This document shows, piece by piece, positions 17,388-25,366 of a stretch of DNA of 64,000 bases (position 1 is its first letter; each line of letters begins with the position of its first letter). Under the pieces are notes generated by a model, which saw only the letters and a program-made list of their open reading frames with translations, had not been told where the DNA came from and ran no database searches. The DNA comes from Achromobacter aloeverae. Its GTDB lineage: Bacteria > Pseudomonadota > Gammaproteobacteria > Burkholderiales > Burkholderiaceae_B. The translations under genes were made by a program, and so were the position numbers. Location: the NCBI RefSeq assembly GCF_004121055.1, contig NZ_PYAL01000002.1, positions 434,001 through 498,000 on the forward strand, written 5' to 3'.

Positions 17388-18008
17388 ATGACGATGCGTA
17401 TGTCCCGGGAAGAAAGCCAGGCGGCGACGCGATGTAAGTTGCTGGCCGCGGCCACGAAGATGTTCGCGCGAGAGGGCTATGCGGCCGCTTCGGTAGACCG
17501 CATCGCCGCCGCGGCCGGCTACAGCAAGGGGGCGTTCTACTCCAACTTCGAGAGCAAGGAGCAGATTTTCCTGGAGCTGCTCGAGGCGCATGGCGAAGCC
17601 AGCCTGGGTAAGTTGCTGGATGCGCTGGATGGCGCCAGCGATGTCCAGGCGGCGATAGAAGCCGTGTCCGCATGGGCCGATGCCAAGGCGTCGGAAGGGA
17701 ACTGGTCCCTGCTGGTCTTGGAACATCAACGCTATGCCAAGCCCGGCAAGCGCTTCGAGAAGTCGCAGGAAGCCGTCTTCCGGTCGCATTGGCGCCGCTT
17801 GGGCGGGCGCCTGGCCGCCTGGGCGCCGGACTGCGGCATCGATGCGGAAAAGCTGGGCGCCGTGGTATTCGAGTTGACCCACGCGCCCGCCATGACGTTC
17901 GTGCGGTCCCCGTCGGCGGGGGACCTGGTGCGTTATGCGCTGGACGCGCTGTTGGCGCCTGGTGGCCGGGCCCCCCGGGGACATGGGCCGGCTAAAGAAG
18001 GTCGATGA
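17388..18008 (+). CDS. TetR/AcrR family regulator
   Basis: 206 residues from the ATG at 17388, with AAGGAG 11 bases upstream; a longer frame to 17295 lacks a ribosome site and would run into the operators. The N-terminal TetR helix-turn-helix (SVDRIAAAAGYSKGAFYSNF, about residues 40-59) is clear, followed by a helical ligand domain. Likely represses itself and the divergent SIP gene through the palindromes at 17246-17291. Its last 17 bases overlap the 3' end of the convergent LysR gene. Confidence 0.88.
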   Translation: MTMRMSREESQAATRCKLLAAATKMFAREGYAAASVDRIAAAAGYSKGAFYSNFESKEQIFLELLEAHGEASLGKLLDALDGASDVQAAIEAVSAWADAKASEGNWSLLVLEHQRYAKPGKRFEKSQEAVFRSHWRRLGGRLAAWAPDCGIDAEKLGAVVFELTHAPAMTFVRSPSAGDLVRYALDALLAPGGRAPRGHGPAKEGR

Positions 18009-18846
18009 GGCGGCGAGCCCGCGCCGACAGCGGCCACTCGCCGCGCCAGGTCCACCAGAGCGTATCGACCACCGGCGCCCTGCAATCGACGACGTTGATC
18101 CTGTCCTGGCGCCTGAATACCTTGCGCGCGTATTGGGGCAGGACGGTGAATCCCAGGCCGCGCGCGACCGGTTCCAGGATCAGGCCGACCTGGTTGGTAT
18201 AACCGTTGCAAGGCAGGGACCGGATGCCGGGATTGCCGGGAAAATGCCGGCTTAGCAGCCGTGTCGCCATCGCCTGCCCATCGGGATGGTCGATATAGCC
18301 CAGCGCCTGCAAGTCGCTCCAGTCGTTCACCTCGACGCCCGCCGGCGTCACCATCTCCAGCGGCTCTTCCGTATAGCGTTGGGACGCCAGGCGCGGATCG
18401 TCCGGCCGCAGCGTCACCAGACCCAGTTCGTACTTGCGTTCGAGCACCGCCGCCAGGATCTCCGGGTCGGGAGCGAAGCGGTGGCGAATGATCAGGCCCC
18501 GATGGCGCTGTTGCAGGTCCAGCAGGCGCGGATAGAGCGCCAGTCCGACGCTGCCGGGCGTGACCAGGGTGACCTCGCCGGCAGTCGCGTCGGCGTCCGA
18601 GAGCCGCGCCCGCAGGCGCTGGTCGGCTTGCTCGATTTCCGCGCAATACGCCAGGAAGGTCGTGCCCGCCGGCGTCAGCTCCAGTTGGCGCGGACGGCGT
18701 ATCAGCAGCGGTCCCAGCTCGTCTTCCAGGGCGCGCACATGCTGGCTGACCGCGGCCTGGGTCAGTCCCAGCCGTTCGCTGGCGCGGGTGAAGCTGCCCA
18801 ATTCGGCCACGGCCGTGAACGTGCGCAGCCATTGCGGATTCAGCAT
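17992..18846 (-). CDS. LysR family regulator (ArgP-like length)
   Basis: 284 residues. The helix-turn-helix is WLRTFTAVAELGSFTRASER with LGLTQAAVSQHVRALE; the effector domain begins near residue 90 (EVTLVTPGSVGLALYPRLL). It is divergent from the Old Yellow Enzyme gene and may control it. A LysR-type T-N11-A dyad lies 10 bases before its own start. Confidence 0.87.
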   Translation of the reverse strand: MLNPQWLRTFTAVAELGSFTRASERLGLTQAAVSQHVRALEDELGPLLIRRPRQLELTPAGTTFLAYCAEIEQADQRLRARLSDADATAGEVTLVTPGSVGLALYPRLLDLQQRHRGLIIRHRFAPDPEILAAVLERKYELGLVTLRPDDPRLASQRYTEEPLEMVTPAGVEVNDWSDLQALGYIDHPDGQAMATRLLSRHFPGNPGIRSLPCNGYTNQVGLILEPVARGLGFTVLPQYARKVFRRQDRINVVDCRAPVVDTLWWTWRGEWPLSARARRLIDLL

Positions 18847-18855
18847 AAATATCTC

Positions 18856-18870
18856 TTATTGATTTGATAA
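18856..18870. promoter_or_regulatory. candidate LysR box (TTAT-N7-ATAA)
   Basis: TTAT at 18856-18859 and ATAA at 18867-18870 form a T-N11-A dyad typical of LysR binding sites, in the gap between the LysR gene and the Old Yellow Enzyme gene. Binding by this LysR protein is inference. Confidence 0.45.
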
Positions 18871-18915
18871 TCCGCCATTAGTTTACGCCGGGTCGACGGA
18901 AGGGTAGCCTGTTCC

Positions 18916-18939
18916 TTTTCCCAAGTTTTTTCCCAAGTT
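18916..18939. repeat. perfect 12-bp tandem duplication
   Basis: ttttcccaagtt occurs at 18916-18927 and again at 18928-18939, upstream of the Old Yellow Enzyme gene. Confidence 0.8.
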
Positions 18940-19024
18940 TCGTTCAAGGCGCGCCCGGTTCCAGGGTGAAGACTGCCCACGGCGCGGCTTGGTACTCCCA
19001 TTTCCTGAGATTTACTGGATCAAG

Positions 19025-20140
19025 ATGCCCGCTCTATTCACTCCCTTTTCCTTGAAGGACGTCACCCTGCGCAACCGCATCGCCGTGCCGCCCATGTGCC
19101 AATACCGCGCCGTCGACGGCATGGTCAATGAATGGCACGACGCCCACTACGCGGGCCTGGCGCGCGGCGGCGCGGGACTGGTGATCATCGAAGCCACGGC
19201 GGTGTCGCCGGAGGGCCGCATTACCCCGGGCTGCACGGGCTTGTGGAACGACGCCCAGGCGCAAGGCATGGCCCGCATCGCCGCGCGCATCAAGGCGGCG
19301 GGCGCGACGCCCGGCATCCAGATCGGGCACGCAGGCCGCAAGGCCAGCGCCAATCTGCCCTGGGAAGGCGACGATCACATTGCCGATGGCGACCCGCGCG
19401 GCTGGACGACCATTTCGCCATCCGCGCTGGTCTTCGGCGGCGGCCTGTCCAAGATGCCGCGCGAGATGACCCTGGCCGATATCGACCGCGTGCGTGGGGA
19501 TTTCGTGGCTGCGGCGCGCCGGGCGCGCGATGCCGGTTTCGAGTGGCTGGAATTGCACTTCGCGCACGGTTACCTGGCGCAGAGCTTCTTTTCGGCGCAT
19601 GCCAACCAGCGTACGGACATGTACGGCGGCAGCGCCGAAAACCGCGGCCGCTTCCTGCTGGAGACGCTCGCCGCCGTGCGTGAGGTGTGGCCGGAGAACC
19701 TGCCGCTGACCGCGCGCTTCGGCGTCATCGAGTTCGATGGCCGCGACGAGCAGACCCTGGCCGAGTCGATCGAACTCGTGCGCAAGATGCACGCGGGCGG
19801 CCTGGACATGCTGAACGCCAGCATCGGTTTTTCGACCATCGAAGGCCGTACGCCCTGGGGGTCCGGCTTCCTGGCGCCGGTGGCCGCCCGGGTGCGGCAG
19901 GAGACCGGCATGCCGGTGGCGTCGGGCTGGTGCATGGACGATCCGCAAGTGGCCGAACGCGCGATCGCCGACGGGCAGATGGACCTGGTCATGATCGCGC
20001 GCGCGCACCTGGCCAATCCGCACTATCCGTATGCCTTGGCATTGGCGCTGGGAAAGGAAGATCCGGCCTGGGTGCTGCCGCCGTCCTATGCGCACTGGCT
20101 GTCGCGCTACAAGGGGCCGGGCAAGGGCGCGGCGCAGTAA
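19025..20140 (+). CDS. NADH:flavin oxidoreductase, Old Yellow Enzyme (YqjM/XenA class)
   Basis: 371 residues from the ATG at 19025 (MPALFTPFSLKDVTLRNRI); a TTG/ATG extension upstream is not supported. FMN-dependent ene-reductase of the thermophilic-like class: VPPMCQYRAV carries the regulatory cysteine, QIGHAGRKA the flavin and substrate histidine, and the pattern HFAHGYLAQSFFSAHANQRT with MYGGSAENR follows. It should reduce activated C=C bonds or nitro groups with NAD(P)H in the cytoplasm. Divergent from the LysR gene. Its stop lies in a degenerate 12-bp tandem repeat. Confidence 0.92.
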   Translation: MPALFTPFSLKDVTLRNRIAVPPMCQYRAVDGMVNEWHDAHYAGLARGGAGLVIIEATAVSPEGRITPGCTGLWNDAQAQGMARIAARIKAAGATPGIQIGHAGRKASANLPWEGDDHIADGDPRGWTTISPSALVFGGGLSKMPREMTLADIDRVRGDFVAAARRARDAGFEWLELHFAHGYLAQSFFSAHANQRTDMYGGSAENRGRFLLETLAAVREVWPENLPLTARFGVIEFDGRDEQTLAESIELVRKMHAGGLDMLNASIGFSTIEGRTPWGSGFLAPVAARVRQETGMPVASGWCMDDPQVAERAIADGQMDLVMIARAHLANPHYPYALALALGKEDPAWVLPPSYAHWLSRYKGPGKGAAQ

Positions 20141-20154
20141 GCGGCGCGGCAAGC
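20131..20154. repeat. 12-bp tandem duplication spanning a stop codon
   Basis: ggcgcagtaagc (20131-20142) is followed by ggcgcggcaagc (20143-20154), with a weaker third copy after that. The first copy contains the TAA of the Old Yellow Enzyme gene. Confidence 0.55.
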
Positions 20155-20167
20155 GGCGCCGCGCGCC

Positions 20168-21544
20168 TCAGGGCGGAAACCCTTCTATCGTCTCGCGCAC
20201 GACGCGCAGCACGCCCGCCAGGTCATCCAAGGGTACCGAGCTCAGTCCCAGGCGCAGCGCGTGCGGGGCGTGGCGGGTGGTGGCATAGGCCTCGCCCTTG
20301 GATACCGCGATATCGCGCTGCGCGAGCGCACGGGCGATCCGGTCCATGCGCAACTCCTGCGGCAGCGGCAGCCATAGGAACAGCGACTCCGGATGCGCGA
20401 CCAGGTCCATGCCCTGGAAGACTTGGCGCGCGTGGTGCTGCCGTTGCCGCGCGTCGCCGCGTTGGCGTTCCTCCATGCGTGCCAGCGTTCCATCGGCGAT
20501 CCAGCGGGTGCCCAGCGTCGTGATCAGCGTCGGCAGGCTCCAGTGGCTGGCGCGGATATGCGCCTTCACGCGCCCGGCCGCATCCGGCGGCACGCAGACA
20601 TAGCCGTAGCGCAGGCCGCTGGCCAGGCTCTTGGACAGGCTGGAGACATAGGCCGTGCGCTCCGGCGCAAGCGCCGCCAGGGGCGCGGGCGCGTTCGCGG
20701 CCAGATGCGCGTAGACGCCGTCCTCGATGATCAGGCTGTCGTGGCGGCGCGCCAGCGCGACCAGGCGCTGGCGCTGCGCGTCGGTCATGATCCAGCCCAA
20801 GGGGTTGTGCAGGGTGGGCATGCTATAGATGGCGCGGATGCGGTGCCGGCGGCAGAGGGCATCGAGCGCGTCCAGGTCGGGCCCGTCGGCCCGCGCCGGT
20901 ACGGGATGCAGCGACAGCCCGCGCGCCTCGGCGGCCATCTTGAAGCCTGGATACGTCAGCGCGTCGACGGCCACGGCATCGCCGGGCGCCAGCAGGGCGC
21001 CTATCACGCAGTCCAGGCCGTGCTGCGCACCGTTGACGAGGAAGAGACTTTCCACATCGGCCTGGATGCGGCGTTCCCGCGCCAGGAAGTCGCGCAGCGC
21101 GGCGCGATCATGACGGCGGCCGCCGGGCGGTTGTTGATGCAGCAGGGCGGCGAGGTCGCCGCCGGCGGCCAGGTGGCGCAGGGCGTCGCGCAGCATCTCG
21201 CCCTGGCCCGGCCAGTCCGGATGGTTGAAGGACAGGTCCGCGGCGCCGGCATTGCGGCGCGATTCGTCGGCAGGATCCCACTCATGCCGCAGCGGCCGGT
21301 CGCGCACGAAGGTGCCGCGGCCGATTTCGCCGACGGCCAGGCCCATGGCCTTGAGCCGCGCATAGGCGCTGGTGGCGGTGGCCACGGCGATCCCGTGGCG
21401 CGCGGCCAGGTCGCGATGGGTGGGCAGGCGCGTACCGGGCGCCAGCCTGCCGGCGCGGATGTCGTCAGCCAGGAGCTGGGCAAGGGTATCGGCGCCCGGG
21501 GCCGGCGTCTCCGGGGCGGAGGACGCGCTTGCTTGATGAGCCAT
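20168..21544 (-). CDS. MocR-type regulator: GntR helix-turn-helix fused to aminotransferase
   Basis: 458 residues from the ATG at 21542-21544; an upstream in-frame ATG at 21577 would place the start in the promoter region of the divergent gene. Residues 15-85 form a GntR winged helix (LPTHRDLAARHGIAVATATS), and the remainder is a fold-type I aminotransferase with the PLP lysine in YVSSLSKSLASGLRYGYV. MocR proteins use PLP binding to sense amines, amino acids or vitamin B6. Divergent from the PaaI thioesterase gene, which is its simplest target. Confidence 0.9.
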   Translation of the reverse strand: MAHQASASSAPETPAPGADTLAQLLADDIRAGRLAPGTRLPTHRDLAARHGIAVATATSAYARLKAMGLAVGEIGRGTFVRDRPLRHEWDPADESRRNAGAADLSFNHPDWPGQGEMLRDALRHLAAGGDLAALLHQQPPGGRRHDRAALRDFLARERRIQADVESLFLVNGAQHGLDCVIGALLAPGDAVAVDALTYPGFKMAAEARGLSLHPVPARADGPDLDALDALCRRHRIRAIYSMPTLHNPLGWIMTDAQRQRLVALARRHDSLIIEDGVYAHLAANAPAPLAALAPERTAYVSSLSKSLASGLRYGYVCVPPDAAGRVKAHIRASHWSLPTLITTLGTRWIADGTLARMEERQRGDARQRQHHARQVFQGMDLVAHPESLFLWLPLPQELRMDRIARALAQRDIAVSKGEAYATTRHAPHALRLGLSSVPLDDLAGVLRVVRETIEGFPP

Positions 21545-21602
21545 GGTGCGTACCTGGGACAATTTTTTGATTGTCATAGTTTACGCCGGTAGGCTGGGCG
21601 CC

Positions 21603-21626
21603 ATCACGTCATCACCTCATCACCTC
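21603..21626. repeat. 8-bp direct repeat, three units
   Basis: atcacgtc, atcacctc, atcacctc in direct succession just before the GGAG ribosome site of the thioesterase gene. Confidence 0.7.
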
Positions 21627-21641
21627 GGAGACCGCCCGGCC

Positions 21642-22124
21642 ATGGACACGCCCGCGCCCCTGCCTATCCTCGACTTCCTGCGCCGCCAGATCGATGGCGC
21701 CTTGCCGGCCGGCGCCCGGACCTTCATGCGCTACCCCACCGCCATTTCCCAATTGCTGGATTTCCGCTTGGTCGATGTGGGACCCGCCATGGCGGTCATC
21801 GAGTTCGACGCGGACGCCGCGCTCCATGGCAACCAACAGGGCACGGTGCATGGCGGCATGTTGTGCGAGCTGGCGGACGCCGCCATCGGCACTGCGCATT
21901 CGACGCTGATGCAGGAGGGCGAGTCCTTTACCAGCATCGACCTGAAGGCGACGTTCCTGCGTCCGGTATGGAGGGAACGCCTGCGAGCCCACGCCCGCGC
22001 CGCGCATGGCGGACGCACCGTCAGCCACTATGTCTGCGACATCCTGCGGGAGGACGGCAAGCCCGTGGCCACCATCGCCAGCGTGGTGATGACGCTGCGC
22101 GGGGAGCGGGCGCGGGGGCGCTAG
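21642..22124 (+). CDS. PaaI family hotdog thioesterase
   Basis: 160 residues from the ATG at 21642, with GGAG upstream. The hotdog core shows GNQQGTVHGGMLCELADAAI (PaaI-type HGG motif, helix start) and FLRPVWRERLRAHARA on the following strands. Such enzymes hydrolyse aryl- or acyl-CoA thioesters. It sits alone, divergent from the MocR gene and convergent with the PheC-like gene. Confidence 0.87.
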   Translation: MDTPAPLPILDFLRRQIDGALPAGARTFMRYPTAISQLLDFRLVDVGPAMAVIEFDADAALHGNQQGTVHGGMLCELADAAIGTAHSTLMQEGESFTSIDLKATFLRPVWRERLRAHARAAHGGRTVSHYVCDILREDGKPVATIASVVMTLRGERARGR

Positions 22125-22140
22125 CGGGCCAGCCGGCTGC

Positions 22141-22917
22141 CTACTTGCCCAGCCACTTCGCGCTCATGCGCGCATACTCCCCATTGGCCTGCGTCAAGTG
22201 CAGCCACTGGTCGACGTAGCGCTTGAAGACCTCGTCGCCACTGGGCAGCAGATAGGCCATCTCCGCATATTGCAGCGGCTTGTCGGGATTGACCGCGCAC
22301 AGTTCGGGATGCAGCTTGCTCTGGACGATCGCTTCGGCCGCCTCCGTGACGAAGACGTCCGCGTTGCCCTTGATGATCTCGTCGAAGATGGTGACGTTCT
22401 CCCCGTGCAGGGTCAGCTTCGCGTGCGAGAGCTGGCTGCGGGCAAATTTTTCGTTGCTGCCGCCGGGGTTGAAGATCACCCGTACCCCCGGCTGGTCGAT
22501 CGCGGCGATGGTCTGGTACTTCGAGACGTTCTCGCAGCGCGTGATGGGGGTCTTGCCGTTGATCATGTAGGGCGCGCTGAAATAGGCCTGCTTCTGCCGC
22601 TCCAGCGACACGGAGATCCCGCCGACGGCGATATCGCATTTGCCCGCGACGAAGTCGGGCAGCAGGTTGGCCCAGGTGGTCTTGATGAATTGCGGCTTGG
22701 CATTCAAGGACGCCGCCAGTGACTGGGCCAGGTCGATATCCAGTCCTTCGAAGTCGCCGGGCGCGTGCTGGAAGCTGAAGGGCTTGTAGTCTCCCGGCGT
22801 GCACACGCGCAAGGTGGCGCTCTGCGTCACGCGCGCGAGCGTGGCGGGTGCCGACTGGGCCTGGGCGGTGACGGCGACGGTGGACAGCAGCAATGCGGCG
22901 ATCGTTCGGATTTTCAT
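22141..22917 (-). CDS. PheC-like periplasmic cyclohexadienyl dehydratase
   Basis: 258 residues from the ATG at 22915-22917, with GAGG a few bases upstream; the longer frame to 23229 is rejected because a signal peptide (residues 1 to about 22, ending AQAQSA) starts here. The fold is that of SBP family 3 amino-acid receptors. However, LRVCTPGDYKPFSF, SVSLERQKQAYFS, INPGG-type FNPGGSNEKFA and HPELCAVNPDKP match P. aeruginosa PheC from memory, including the Glu in VTEAAEA that aligns with the PheC catalytic region. PheC converts prephenate or arogenate to phenylpyruvate or phenylalanine in the periplasm. A plain amino-acid binding protein is the alternative; no ABC permease genes are adjacent. 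Confidence 0.75.
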   Translation of the reverse strand: MKIRTIAALLLSTVAVTAQAQSAPATLARVTQSATLRVCTPGDYKPFSFQHAPGDFEGLDIDLAQSLAASLNAKPQFIKTTWANLLPDFVAGKCDIAVGGISVSLERQKQAYFSAPYMINGKTPITRCENVSKYQTIAAIDQPGVRVIFNPGGSNEKFARSQLSHAKLTLHGENVTIFDEIIKGNADVFVTEAAEAIVQSKLHPELCAVNPDKPLQYAEMAYLLPSGDEVFKRYVDQWLHLTQANGEYARMSAKWLGK

Positions 22918-22946
22918 GGCCAGCCTCGAATGGGAGTATGGGGAAA

Positions 22947-22972
22947 CATGGCGCCGATCCATGGCGCCGACC
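22947..22972. repeat. 13-bp tandem duplication
   Basis: catggcgccgatc (22947-22959) and catggcgccgacc (22960-22972), 12 of 13 bases identical, in the gap between the PheC-like gene and the cyclase gene. Confidence 0.75.
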
Positions 22973-23105
22973 GATAGTAATCCAGGCCATCGCGCCACGA
23001 GAGAGGGGCAACCCTTGGTCCGTCGCCGGCTGGCGGATGACGCGCGGAAGGATCGTGCACGCTTTTTGCTAAATTGGAGCGTCCTATCCGTCAACAAGGT
23101 GAGTC

Positions 23106-24179
23106 TTGGACCGCATTCTTTCCCAACTTTCCAACGCGCTGCCGCGCGCCCGTTCGCTCGACGACCTGGCGCGCCCGATGCTGCAAATGCTGGGCGATGC
23201 CACGGGCCTGGAGTCGACCTTCCTGACATCGATCGACCTGGACCAGGGCGTGCAGGAAACCCGTTATGCGCGCAACGTCGGTGCGTTGACCATCCCCGAG
23301 GGCATGGTGGTGCCGTGGGAGGACACGCTGTGCAAGCGCGCCCTCGACGAGGGCGTGATGAACACGGACGATGTTCCCTGCAAATGGGGCGACTCCGAAG
23401 CCGCGCGGGCGCTGGGCATCAAGACCTACCTCAGCGCCCCGATCCGCAATGGCCAGGGCGAGTTGCTGGGCACCTTGTGCGCGTGCAGCGCCGAGCGCAA
23501 GCCCCTGGGACCGGACACAGAGGGATTGGTGAGACTGTTCTCGAACCTGGTCGGAATCTTCATCCAGCGCGAACAATTGGTGGAAGAATTGCAGGTCGCC
23601 AATGAGCGCCTGACATCCTATGCCTTGACCGATGCACTGACCGGATTGCCCAACCGGCGCGCGCTCTACGACGAACTGGAAAGACTGCTGGCGCAGGGAC
23701 GCCGCGCCAACCGCGGCGTGATCGTCGGCATACTGGACCTGGACGGTTTCAAGTCCATCAACGACACCCATGGCCACCAGGCCGGCGACATCTTCCTGCA
23801 GGAAGTCGCCCGGCGCCTGGCCGACGGCATCCGGTCGAGCGACATGCTGGGACGCATGGGCGGGGATGAGTTCCTGCTTGTCGGCCCGGGCCCCGAACTG
23901 GACCCGACCGCGCCGGCCACGCCCGCAGGCGACGGCTCGGCCGGCCTGGCCGCCACTGTCTTGGGCACCGCCCTGGCGGTGCAGGACCGCTTGGTCCGCG
24001 CCACGGTCGGGCGCTATCACATCGTCGCGCACGACATCGACTATGCGGGCGCCAGCGCGGGCGTGGTGGCGGTCAATCCGCATGACGTGGACGCGGAAGC
24101 GGCCGTGCGCCTGGCCGATCGCCGCATGTATGAAATGAAGCGCCTGCGCAAGGGCGGGGCGTCCGGGCACGACGCCTAG
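23106..24179 (+). CDS. GAF-GGDEF diguanylate cyclase
   Basis: 357 residues with a TTG start preceded by AAGG at a spacing of 6. A GAF-like sensor occupies about residues 15-155; the GGDEF domain occupies about 175-350. The active-site loop is intact (GGDEF at 252-256), the metal and substrate segment DLDGFKSIND is at 211-220, and RSSD at 243-246 is a correctly spaced product-inhibition I-site. The protein should make cyclic di-GMP in the cytoplasm under GAF control. A Pro/Ala-rich insert follows the GGDEF loop. No membrane segment is seen. Its stop overlaps that of the convergent phzF-like gene by 4 bases. Confidence 0.9.
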   Translation: MDRILSQLSNALPRARSLDDLARPMLQMLGDATGLESTFLTSIDLDQGVQETRYARNVGALTIPEGMVVPWEDTLCKRALDEGVMNTDDVPCKWGDSEAARALGIKTYLSAPIRNGQGELLGTLCACSAERKPLGPDTEGLVRLFSNLVGIFIQREQLVEELQVANERLTSYALTDALTGLPNRRALYDELERLLAQGRRANRGVIVGILDLDGFKSINDTHGHQAGDIFLQEVARRLADGIRSSDMLGRMGGDEFLLVGPGPELDPTAPATPAGDGSAGLAATVLGTALAVQDRLVRATVGRYHIVAHDIDYAGASAGVVAVNPHDVDAEAAVRLADRRMYEMKRLRKGGASGHDA

Positions 24180-25045
24180 AGGGTCACCGTTCCGCGTCCG
24201 ATCTCGATCACGCGTCCGCCCACCTGCACCTGCCCGTCCTGCGTCACGTGCAGGCGCAGCGTGCACGGCCGGCCGACCGCCTCGCCCTGGCTGACGAGGT
24301 AGCGCGCCGGCAAGGCGCGCCCCTGTTGCAGCAGCCAGCCGCCCAGGTTGGCACAGGCCGAGCCGGTGCCCGGGTCTTCCACCACCGCGCCGCCCTTGCT
24401 GAAGAAATAGCGCGCCAGCACCTGCCCGGGCTGATCGCCCGCAGGCTCCTTCTCGAAGGCGAATACATACGCCGTCTTGCGTCCCAGGCTGCTGGCCGGC
24501 CATGCATCGAAGCGCCCACTGTCGGGCGCGGCGCGGCGCACGGCCTCGGCGCTGCGCAAGGGCACCAGCAGTTGGTCGGCGCCGGTGTCGATCCAGCGTG
24601 GCGCGTCCAGCAGATCGTCCTCGCGCAGGCCCAGCATGGCCGCCAATTGCGCGGGCGGCATGGGTTCGGCGCGATGCTTTGGCGGTCCGGATTGCGGGGC
24701 GGTGAACGTCCATACGTCTTCCTGCGCCCACACCGGCACGACACCGGCCAGGAATTCCAGTTTCAGCGACGGACCCGTCGCGCGCAGGTCGCGCACGACC
24801 TGCGAGGTGCCCAGCGTCGGATGTCCGGCAAAGCGCATCTCATACCCGGGGGTGAAGATGCGCACGCGCGCATCGGCCTGGTCCGAGGGCAGGATGAAAG
24901 TGGTCTCGGACAGATTGAACTGCAGGGTCAGCGCCGCCATGGTGGCGTCGTCCAGGCCACGCGCATCCTCGAATACGCATAATTGATTGCCGCCGAACGT
25001 TGATTCGGCGAAGACGTTGAGCAGACGAAACGCGTAGGAAGCCAT
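24176..25045 (-). CDS. PhzF family isomerase/epimerase
   Basis: 289 residues from the ATG at 25043-25045 (MASYAFRLLNVFAESTFGGN); the frame extends to 25093 but the extra residues do not match the family. Marks are GGNQLCVFEDA, the catalytic glutamate in FNLSETTFIL, RFAGHPTLGTSQ and DPGTGSACANLGGWLL. PhzF proteins isomerise small ring acids or act as epimerases; the phenazine pathway itself is absent here, so the substrate is unknown. Confidence 0.88.
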   Translation of the reverse strand: MASYAFRLLNVFAESTFGGNQLCVFEDARGLDDATMAALTLQFNLSETTFILPSDQADARVRIFTPGYEMRFAGHPTLGTSQVVRDLRATGPSLKLEFLAGVVPVWAQEDVWTFTAPQSGPPKHRAEPMPPAQLAAMLGLREDDLLDAPRWIDTGADQLLVPLRSAEAVRRAAPDSGRFDAWPASSLGRKTAYVFAFEKEPAGDQPGQVLARYFFSKGGAVVEDPGTGSACANLGGWLLQQGRALPARYLVSQGEAVGRPCTLRLHVTQDGQVQVGGRVIEIGRGTVTL

Positions 25046-25366
25046 GTCGGAGTGCCGGTAAATGTTGGGACGAGTGATTGTAGGATGGATCACGTTCCTT
25101 CACCGGAAGTGAATCAGTCCGCCTGCTTGCATCGCGCATCGACCTCCCTGCCCGGCGTGCCAGTCGCCATCTGTAATGCTAGAAAACCGAAGTCGTGCGA
25201 TCCAGGCATATCAAGGCTCGCAGGACGGTCGTCGAAAAATCGCCGGTGGTCGCGTGAGTCCCAAATAGCGTAAAAAGCGGAGCAAAACCAGAATCACACT
25301 GATTGAAGTCCACGCGCGAAGCTGGTAATAGAATCGCCTTTTTTGCCGGCCCAACCTTGGAGCGAT
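25046..25366. other. 321-base divergent gap with the NCS2 permease promoter
   Basis: Apart from the promoter at 25303-25331 and a GGAG ribosome site at about 25359, I see no hairpin, operator or convincing small gene here. Base composition is lower in GC than the flanks between 25170 and 25330. Confidence 0.4.
25303..25331 (+). promoter_or_regulatory. sigma-70-like promoter of the NCS2 permease gene
   Basis: TTGAAG (25303-25308), a 17-base spacer and TAATAG (25326-25331), 35 bases before the ATG at 25367. Confidence 0.5.

Noticed and set aside
22141-22917. Amino-acid ABC receptor with a missing permease
   Set aside because: Multiple stretches resemble PheC more closely than amino-acid receptors, so a dehydratase is the better call, although not certain.
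23106-24179. Degenerate, inactive GGDEF domain
   Set aside because: The GGDEF motif, DLDGFKSIND segment and correctly spaced RSSD I-site are all intact, so activity is expected.
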